DNA from: a virus
Length of the DNA: 20,627 bases
IMG/VR virus record: IMGVR_UViG_3300041809_003491
Span: 1 to 20,627 of that record
Strand: one strand, 5' to 3'
The notes beneath the pieces were generated by a model. The model ran no database searches, was not told where the DNA came from, and worked only from the letters and a program-made list of their open reading frames with translations. Shown in pieces: positions 15,403 through 20,627 of the stretch (its first letter is position 1; each line of letters starts with the position of its first letter). The translations under genes were made by a program, and so were the position numbers.

Positions 15403-15490
15403 CCCTAAAGCACCGCTTACTAAAATGCGCTGCCAGATTCAGCGCCCTACCGGGCCGCGACCGTCGGGGAGCGAATTCTGCCACAAGGTG
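15403..15490. repeat. Dispersed composite intergenic repeat, copy 2
   Basis: Second copy of the ~85-bp composite element also seen at 9144-9235. It has CCTAAAGCACCGCTTACTAA, a perfect 6-bp hairpin (GCGCTG 15427-15432 and CAGCGC 15440-15445, loop CCAGATT), then the core at 15452-15474 with two changes, then CACAAGG. It is non-coding, 49 bp beyond the portal gene's stop in the direction of transcription. Confidence 0.8.
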
Positions 15491-15538
15491 TTACCGGCCC
15501 TCTCTGCGGTGAACACCCCTTCTTAGTTTCCCCCGCTC

Positions 15539-16909
15539 CTACTCTGCGCTGTCGATCTCCTCCGCCACCCGGTTCTTGATGTCCTGCCCCGCGTCGCTTA
15601 GATATTTCAGCGCCAGCCGCTTGAATACTTCTTTCTTCAGCGTCTTCGATTCGATCCCCAGGGCCAGCAGCTTTTGGGCATCGTCCAGTTCGGTGCCCAG
15701 ATCGTTGATGTCGAATTCGTCCATTCCCGACACGTCGATCGACACCCCGTCCTGCCGCGCCGTCGCGATCGCCAACAGAACTTGTTTCATCGAATCCTTC
15801 ACCATCCCGCCGTACGCCAGCAGTACCTCCTCCGTGGTCTCGAAGTCCATCTGCTTACTTACTGCCGACTGGCGCGTGCCCGTGCCCGCCTCACCCGACT
15901 GGATCATCAGGTAACAAACGCGGTAGATCTCGTCTCGCAAATTCCCCAGGTTATCCGCCGCAATCTGGTAGACCTTGCCTTCCGGCTCTGTCCAGCCGAA
16001 CCGGTCGTCCTTTCCCAGTTGGATGTAATAAGATTCGCCTACCACTTGTCTCCACTCGCGGTCCGAATACACTACCGGAGAGGCGAACAGCCCCAGCGTG
16101 AGCGCCCATGCGAGCGCGTTGGATTTGTTGAAATGTTCCAGTTGGAGCGATGCCGATTTGTTCATCAGCCACAACCCCTCCGAGACCTGCATCTGGAACA
16201 CCGGTACCCGTCCCGCCGAAGCCAGCCCGTGCCGTCCCTCGTCGATCAACTCGATCGGGCTCGATTCACCGCCCTTCCGGCAGATCGCGTAATTCTCGCG
16301 GTCGTAGTATATCCATCGCGTCTCTTGCTCCCACTTTGCGTCCGTCACCTTCGACTGTTGCAGGCACGACGTGCGCAGCACCACCCATTCCAGCCCGCCC
16401 ACCCGGTCGTGGCTCCAGTTGATAACTTCGTCCGGGCCGTAGTCCGTCAGGTAAGCGCGCGACCGGCCGCTCGCATCTTCCTCCGCCCGCGACCGTACCT
16501 CGCCGTTGGCTTTCGGAAAGTCCACCACCGTGTAGCTGCTCCCGCACACCAGCGCCTCGACGAATCTCTGCCGGAAGAACTCGCTCAGGCTGGTGCCCTT
16601 CAGATCGCAGTCGTCCGACAGCACGCTATAGAAGTCCTTCGCCGCCGCGTCGCCGTCTCCGAACAGCAGCGCCGGTTCGCACCGCATCAGTGTCGCCGCG
16701 TACCAGTCGATGATCGATCCGATGTAGTTCTCGTAGAAGACCCGCCCCAGCCGCTCCATGTAAATCTCGCCCGGCTCTTTGTGTCGCCGCGCCAGGTATT
16801 CCGAGGCGTGCGTGCGTAACTGCTCGCCGCCTGCGTACAGGTCTTTGTACTGCCTCCAGATTGCCTTGCGCGCGGCGTATTCGGGATGTTCCCGGTTGAT
16901 GTTTTCCAT
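15539..16909 (-). CDS. Portal protein (DUF4055-like)
   Basis: A 456-residue portal subunit, the ring through which DNA enters the head. It starts MENINREHPEYAARKAIWRQ, then YKDLYAGGEQLR, EYLARRHKEPGEIYMERLGR and FYENYIGSIIDWYAA, a pattern I associate with DUF4055-type portals. The centre contains DEVINWSHDRVGGLEWVVLR and the clip/stem-like part LQLEHFNKSNALAWALTLGL. It ends in an acidic helix rich in D and E. The ATG follows the terminase stop by two bases (TAACCATG); an upstream in-frame extension only covers terminase sequence. The location between the large terminase and the scaffold is the usual one. Confidence in the role is high, in the exact family moderate. Confidence 0.82.
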   Translation of the reverse strand: MENINREHPEYAARKAIWRQYKDLYAGGEQLRTHASEYLARRHKEPGEIYMERLGRVFYENYIGSIIDWYAATLMRCEPALLFGDGDAAAKDFYSVLSDDCDLKGTSLSEFFRQRFVEALVCGSSYTVVDFPKANGEVRSRAEEDASGRSRAYLTDYGPDEVINWSHDRVGGLEWVVLRTSCLQQSKVTDAKWEQETRWIYYDRENYAICRKGGESSPIELIDEGRHGLASAGRVPVFQMQVSEGLWLMNKSASLQLEHFNKSNALAWALTLGLFASPVVYSDREWRQVVGESYYIQLGKDDRFGWTEPEGKVYQIAADNLGNLRDEIYRVCYLMIQSGEAGTGTRQSAVSKQMDFETTEEVLLAYGGMVKDSMKQVLLAIATARQDGVSIDVSGMDEFDINDLGTELDDAQKLLALGIESKTLKKEVFKRLALKYLSDAGQDIKNRVAEEIDSAE

Positions 16910-16911
16910 GG

Positions 16912-18216
16912 TTAGCTCAATATTCTCCGCTGCTGCTCTCCCACCGGCGGCAGTGGCCGGCATTCCTGCCACAGCAAGTACCCGAGAGCGTCCGATAGGT
17001 GCGTTCTCCTGCGGTCCCGGTCCTTGTCGATCTGTCCGGTGTCGCCTTTGTAACAAACCTGCTCGAAGTCCTGGATGAGTTCCGTGCATTTCCTGTCTAC
17101 CAGCAGACCGATATCGCCTGCCGCCGACCGTAACTTCGCGTTAGTTAGGTTAATCCGCTCCCGCACGCTGGGGTTTGCTTTCGGTACCCGGTAAGTCACT
17201 TTCACCGTGGAGTATGCTTCCAGGTGCTCTTTGACCATGTCGTAGTCCGACGACCCCGAGGTCTGTTGTGCATTCCCCGATGCGTCCCCGAACACCACTA
17301 CCCCCGGGTCGTGCTTCGCGAATCGCGCCAGAAATTCCTCGCACGCCCGCCTCGTCGTGCCGTGTCGGATCACAATCTCATCCAGCACCATCACCCGTCC
17401 GCCGCAGATCTGGGCGATGACCGAGCTCATCGGATCCACGTTGAAATCCAGCGCCCACAAAACCGGCCGCCGCGGGTCGGCCGTGATATCGGTCACATGT
17501 TGCTTCTGCTCGAACGAACTGTAGACCCGGCTGCCATCCAGGTTGAGATAGACCCCCCGTACTTCCTGTTCGTAAAACTTCTCGTCGTAGCTCTCCCGCA
17601 ACCTCTCGTAGAAGTCTGGATCCCGCCCCAGCAGGTGCCGGTTCTCGTTCGGCTTTGCGTAAATTGTCTGGTACGTCTTCGTTGGCCTGGCGACGAACTT
17701 GCGATAGACCCAGTCGTAGCCCTTGGGAGTCCATGCCGCAAACCCGCAAAGCCGTTGCGCCTTGGGGTCGCGTAGCCGGCCCTCCAGGCGCAGCCAGGCC
17801 TCTTCCTGCGTGTAGGTCAGCTCGTCCAGCCCGAACCACGCCAGGTTGGTCCCCCGCAGCCGCTCGAAATCGTCCACCGGGCGAAACAAAATCCGCGACC
17901 CGGTGTCGCGCATCACCAGCGCGTTTTCCGCTTTGTTGTGTTCGTATGGAAGCCCGTTGGCCCCCAGTATCTCGAATAGTGTGGCCTGGGTCGCGTCCCG
18001 CAACATCGGATAAGTCGGGGCGCCCAGTAATCCCGTTCGCCCGGGATTCAGATAAGTCAGCCGAATCGTCTCTTGACACAGCGCCTGGCTCTTGCCGCTG
18101 CCGATCGGCCCCGAATACCCTTTGTATCTCGCCGGACAATCGTGAAAGGCCTTTTGCGACTCCAGCGGATCGTAGATTATTTCTCGGAGTCTGACGTCGT
18201 CTTCGGGCCCACCCAT
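16912..18216 (-). CDS. terL: Terminase large subunit
   Basis: A 434-residue packaging motor and DNA-cutting nuclease. The N-terminal ATPase has a Walker A GPIGSGKS at 36-43 and a Walker B WFGLDE with D131 and E132. The C-terminal RNase H-like nuclease has three acidic positions in order: D257 in ALDFNVD, D311 in VVFGDASG and D409 in HLSDALGYLL. All essential motifs are present and the length is normal for a large terminase, so it should be functional. The ATG overlaps the upstream gene by 40 bp, with AAGGAG 11 bases upstream, a long spacing. The stop is two bases before the portal ATG. It would pair with the small terminase encoded just upstream and dock on the portal. Confidence 0.93.
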   Translation of the reverse strand: MGGPEDDVRLREIIYDPLESQKAFHDCPARYKGYSGPIGSGKSQALCQETIRLTYLNPGRTGLLGAPTYPMLRDATQATLFEILGANGLPYEHNKAENALVMRDTGSRILFRPVDDFERLRGTNLAWFGLDELTYTQEEAWLRLEGRLRDPKAQRLCGFAAWTPKGYDWVYRKFVARPTKTYQTIYAKPNENRHLLGRDPDFYERLRESYDEKFYEQEVRGVYLNLDGSRVYSSFEQKQHVTDITADPRRPVLWALDFNVDPMSSVIAQICGGRVMVLDEIVIRHGTTRRACEEFLARFAKHDPGVVVFGDASGNAQQTSGSSDYDMVKEHLEAYSTVKVTYRVPKANPSVRERINLTNAKLRSAAGDIGLLVDRKCTELIQDFEQVCYKGDTGQIDKDRDRRRTHLSDALGYLLWQECRPLPPVGEQQRRILS

Positions 18217-18452
18217 GTAACTTTGATCTCCTTGGGCTCGTCCTCCAGCCCGATCTCCCGTTCGAGCTGCAGCAACTTGACGTACTCCGCCACCGTCGGT
18301 TCGTAGTCTTTTTTCTTGATCTTGCCTTCAAACTGCTTAATGGTCTGTTCCAGCAATTCATGAATCCGAATCTTGTCTTTCACCTCTCCCCAGCGCTGGC
18401 ATTCCCTGCATGTCTTGGGAGCCTTCTCTTGCAACCGCACCTTCTTGGTCAT
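18177..18452 (-). CDS. Candidate terminase small subunit
   Basis: A 91-residue, lysine- and glutamate-rich helical protein in the small-terminase slot directly upstream of terL. It has a C-x2-C (CRECQRW, C15 and C18), then helices IRIHELLEQTIKQFEGKIKK and PTVAEYVKLLQLEREIGLE, and a short C-terminal strand (PKEIKVTWVG). That last part fits the portal- or TerL-contacting end of small terminases. The protein is shorter than most small terminases and I see no clear helix-turn-helix at the N-terminus. It might be a reduced subunit or an accessory protein. GAGGAG stands five bases before the ATG. The 40-bp overlap with terL suggests coupled translation. Confidence 0.62.
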   Translation of the reverse strand: MTKKVRLQEKAPKTCRECQRWGEVKDKIRIHELLEQTIKQFEGKIKKKDYEPTVAEYVKLLQLEREIGLEDEPKEIKVTWVGPKTTSDSEK

Positions 18453-18463
18453 GCGTGCTCCTC

Positions 18464-18497
18464 AAAATGAAAACGGCTCCGCGTTTCCACGGAGCCG
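18464..18497 (-). terminator. Hairpin with U-rich tract before the packaging genes
   Basis: On the minus strand CGGCTCCG (18497-18490), loop TGGAAACG, then CGGAGCCG (18481-18474) form a perfect 8-bp stem. TTTTCATTTT follows (18473-18464). This has the form of an intrinsic terminator for asnB transcripts. The T tract runs directly into the GAGGAG site of the next gene (18463-18458), so it may also act as an attenuator or leader structure. On the plus strand the same stem lacks a T tract. Confidence 0.7.
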
Positions 18498-18574
18498 CGC
18501 AACCTGTGCCCTGAGTTGAGACTAGCACCCACCCCCTCGAATCCCGCGCCGACGGGTTCTCTAAGTGCCTGAAA

Positions 18575-18610
18575 GGAAGGAAAATATAGTTGCTATTGAT
18601 TTGCGAACAG
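18575..18610 (-). promoter_or_regulatory. Possible promoter region (AT-rich island) for the packaging operon
   Basis: The only AT-rich patch in the asnB-terminase gap. On the minus strand TATATT (18588-18583) resembles a -10 element, but I find no convincing -35 at a suitable distance. If real, its transcript would have to pass the hairpin at 18497-18474 before reaching the small terminase gene. Low confidence. Confidence 0.2.
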
Positions 18611-18704
18611 GATTTTGCTCCCGGACCGCGTCACTGGAACCAGCCTCTTTTCCAGCCGGATTTGCGATCCGCCAGGCCTGCCGCCGCAGCCACCGGCGCG
18701 AGGG

Positions 18705-20627
18705 TTACCGGATGGCCGGAGCGTGATCCGGCTGCGTTCCAACCGCTTCCTGGGGAGGCGCGATTTCCACTTTCCACCTTTTCATCCACACGAAAAGCGT
18801 CAGCAGGCCCCATAAGTGGTATCCCGCATTGACGCGCCTTTCCATGTGGTCCCGTATCAGGGATTGGATCGCGCCCGTATCGAAGATTCCCGTGGCCTCG
18901 ATCGCTTCTGGACTCAGGACGTCCATCAGCAGCTCCCGCAGCGGCCCTCGGAACCAGCCGTGGGTCGGAATGTCGAATCCGGTTTTCGCGCGGTGCAGCA
19001 CCGTCTCCGGCAGTTTCCCCCGCATCAGTTCCTTGAGCAGGACCTTCTGCCGGAACCCGCGGATTTTCATCCTCGCCGGCAGTCCGGCGGCGAACTCCAC
19101 GATCCGGTGATCCAGAAATGGCGGACGGACCTCCAGCGAGTGCGCCATGCTCATGCGGTCCGTTTTGTACAGAATATCGTCCGGAAGGTAGTAGCTCTGG
19201 TCCACGCGCAGATACCGTTCCACCACCCCGCTGGCCGGCAGTCCCAGACGGTCCACCAGCATTCGCAAACCGCCGTTGCCGGCCCCGGGACGGATCTGCT
19301 GGCGCTGTTCCGCGGAAAATGTGCCGTTCCAGAAAAAGTGGGCCTCGTCGGGATCGAACCCGCTTCCTTCCAGCCATCGTTTCAGCTTGTACTCCAGGCT
19401 GATCTTCTCATCCGACACCGGCATGTACCGGTCCAGTGTTCCCCGCATCCATCGGCGCAAACCGCGCGGAACCAGCCGGAACGGTCGCACCAGCTTATCG
19501 GCGAGGTAAGTGACATACCCCCCGAATAACTCGTCCGCGCCTTCTCCCGACAGTGCTACCGTCACTTCGCGGCGCGTCATGCGCGACAGGAACCACAACG
19601 GCAGTGCGCCTGCATCCGCGCTCGGCTCATCCGAATAGTAGGCGAAGTCCTCGATCGCGCTTCGCAGTTGCACCTCCGGGTTCAAGTCGAACTCATAATG
19701 CTCGGTGCCGTAGACGCGCGCGATTTCCCGGAAATACGGACTCTCATCGAAGCTGCGGCCCGCAAACGAAACCGAGAATGTCTTCAGCCGGCCCGCATTC
19801 TGCGCGGCCGCATAGTGCAGGATCGTGGAAGAGTCCAACCCGCCCGAAGCCCACACCCCCAGCGGAACATCCGCCACCAGGTGCTCGCGCACCGCGTCGC
19901 GGAGCAACCAGTCCAGCTCTTCCTTCGCCGCATCGAGGGTTAGGTCGCTTCTCTCCCGCTCCGCCGGTTTCCACCATCGTTCCAGCCGCACTCTCCCCTG
20001 TCGCCATTCCAGCCAATGGCCGGGTGGCACTTTCCTGATGCCCTCGATCAGCGTGTGGGGCCCAGGTACGTAATTGACCGAGAGATAGTTATCCAGTGCT
20101 TCCAGGTCGAGCCTCCTGGGAATGTCCGGGTGCTCGAAAATGGCCTTTAGCTCGGAGCCGAAATAGACCTCGTCGCCGCCGCGGTAATAATACAGCGGCT
20201 TGATGCCCATCCGGTCTCGTACCAGCACCAGCCGCCGGCGCGACTCTGTCCACAGTGCCGCCGCGAACATCCCCCGCATGCGCTGGAAGCACGCCATGTC
20301 CCACTGCAGATACGCCCGCAGTACCGTCTCGGTGTCGCAATGGGAACGGAAGTGGTGGCCTAACCCCTCCAGCTCGGCGCGGATTTCGCGGTGATTGTAA
20401 ATCTCCCCGTTGAACGCAATCGCCGTGTCCCCATCGTCGCTCACGATGGGTTGATCCCCTCCCCCCAGGTCGATGATCTTCAACCGCACCGCGCACAAGG
20501 TCGCCACGCTGCCTTCGAAGATCCCCTGTTGGTCCGGTCCGCGATGCCGCAGCGTTTCTGTGATCCCCCGGGCAACGCCCTTCTCCACCGTCTTACTGAG
20601 TCGTGTAAACCCTGCGATGCCACACAT
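18705..20627 (-). CDS. asnB: Asparagine synthetase (glutamine-hydrolysing)
   Basis: A complete 640-residue protein that makes asparagine from aspartate, ATP and glutamine in the cytoplasm. The N-terminal glutaminase starts MCGIAGF with the nucleophile C2, then RHRGPDQQG (about 27-35), NGEIYN at 73-78 and a D-T-E at 98-100. The synthetase domain has the ATP-binding SGGLDSS at 261-267, then GEGADELFGGY, and later YYLPDDILYKTDRMSMAHS followed by VRPPFLDH. The length is near that of related AsnB proteins, many of which serve amidotransfer in surface polysaccharide or secondary pathways rather than free asparagine. The ATG is the last three bases of the window, so its upstream control is not visible. 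It stands 252 bp before the small terminase gene and may be a flanking host gene or a cargo gene. Confidence 0.92.
   Translation of the reverse strand: MCGIAGFTRLSKTVEKGVARGITETLRHRGPDQQGIFEGSVATLCAVRLKIIDLGGGDQPIVSDDGDTAIAFNGEIYNHREIRAELEGLGHHFRSHCDTETVLRAYLQWDMACFQRMRGMFAAALWTESRRRLVLVRDRMGIKPLYYYRGGDEVYFGSELKAIFEHPDIPRRLDLEALDNYLSVNYVPGPHTLIEGIRKVPPGHWLEWRQGRVRLERWWKPAERERSDLTLDAAKEELDWLLRDAVREHLVADVPLGVWASGGLDSSTILHYAAAQNAGRLKTFSVSFAGRSFDESPYFREIARVYGTEHYEFDLNPEVQLRSAIEDFAYYSDEPSADAGALPLWFLSRMTRREVTVALSGEGADELFGGYVTYLADKLVRPFRLVPRGLRRWMRGTLDRYMPVSDEKISLEYKLKRWLEGSGFDPDEAHFFWNGTFSAEQRQQIRPGAGNGGLRMLVDRLGLPASGVVERYLRVDQSYYLPDDILYKTDRMSMAHSLEVRPPFLDHRIVEFAAGLPARMKIRGFRQKVLLKELMRGKLPETVLHRAKTGFDIPTHGWFRGPLRELLMDVLSPEAIEATGIFDTGAIQSLIRDHMERRVNAGYHLWGLLTLFVWMKRWKVEIAPPQEAVGTQPDHAPAIR

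Noticed and set aside
15674-16819. 381-residue plus-strand frame opposite the portal gene
   Set aside because: It is antisense to a well-supported portal gene and its composition (R, H, V, P rich) has no protein-like features.
1-20627. tRNA, rRNA, integrase, transposase, lysis genes or attachment sites
   Set aside because: I looked for these on both strands and saw none that could be supported.

Overview
This GC-rich window is the structural module of a tailed phage (prophage or phage-derived element). Every supported gene lies on the minus strand, so the module reads from high to low coordinates. It starts just downstream of a complete asparagine synthetase gene that begins at the last base of the window. 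The host is probably an acidobacterium of the Solibacter/Bryobacter type. That rests mainly on a short intergenic repeat (core GCCGCGACCGTCAGGGAGCG) that I remember as abundant in such genomes, so it is an inference and not verified. No integrase, repressor, lysis gene, tRNA or attachment site is visible, so the ends of the element lie outside the window or are not recognisable.

Layout in transcription order: asnB (20627-18705); a gap with a hairpin plus U-rich tract ending at the ribosome binding site of the next gene; candidate small terminase (18452-18177); large terminase (18216-16912); portal (16909-15539); a repeat-bearing gap; scaffold (15177-14626); P22-like coat protein (14557-13628); a gap filled by a ~116-bp tandem repeat; an unknown small protein (13247-12900); head-tail connector-like protein (12890-12126); tail-terminator-like protein (12126-11626); major tail tube protein (11624-10443); and a tail assembly chaperone whose end carries an A AAA AAC slippery heptamer and a downstream stem, giving a predicted -1 frameshift fusion (10345-9980, extended to 9615).

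Next come three very small charged proteins, a 112-aa unknown, a short protein in the tape-measure position (8443-7805), and two paralogous distal-tail-like proteins (7803-7444 and 7440-6658, the second with an added carbohydrate-binding-like domain). A 1292-aa fusion of a lambda gpL-like iron-sulfur domain to a central hub follows (6674-2796), then a 931-aa tail fibre or tail-tip protein with a TIM-barrel-like C-terminus (2796-1).

The genes form a coherent morphogenesis pathway: DNA packaging (TerS/TerL/portal), procapsid assembly (scaffold/coat), joining (connector, terminator), tail tube with frameshift chaperone, and a tip rich in sugar-binding-like and glycosidase-like domains. Many junctions overlap (TAATG, TGATG, ATGA) or are 1-3 bp apart. 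Three gaps of about 290-380 bp (9113-9397, 13248-13627, 15178-15538) break this tight packing, and all hold copies of the same intergenic repeat in one orientation.

The most interesting points are the frameshift signal, the gpL-hub fusion with its four-cysteine pattern, the very short tape-measure candidate, the TIM barrel apparently interrupted by a duplicated domain, and the repeats inside the structural operon. All reading frames look intact.
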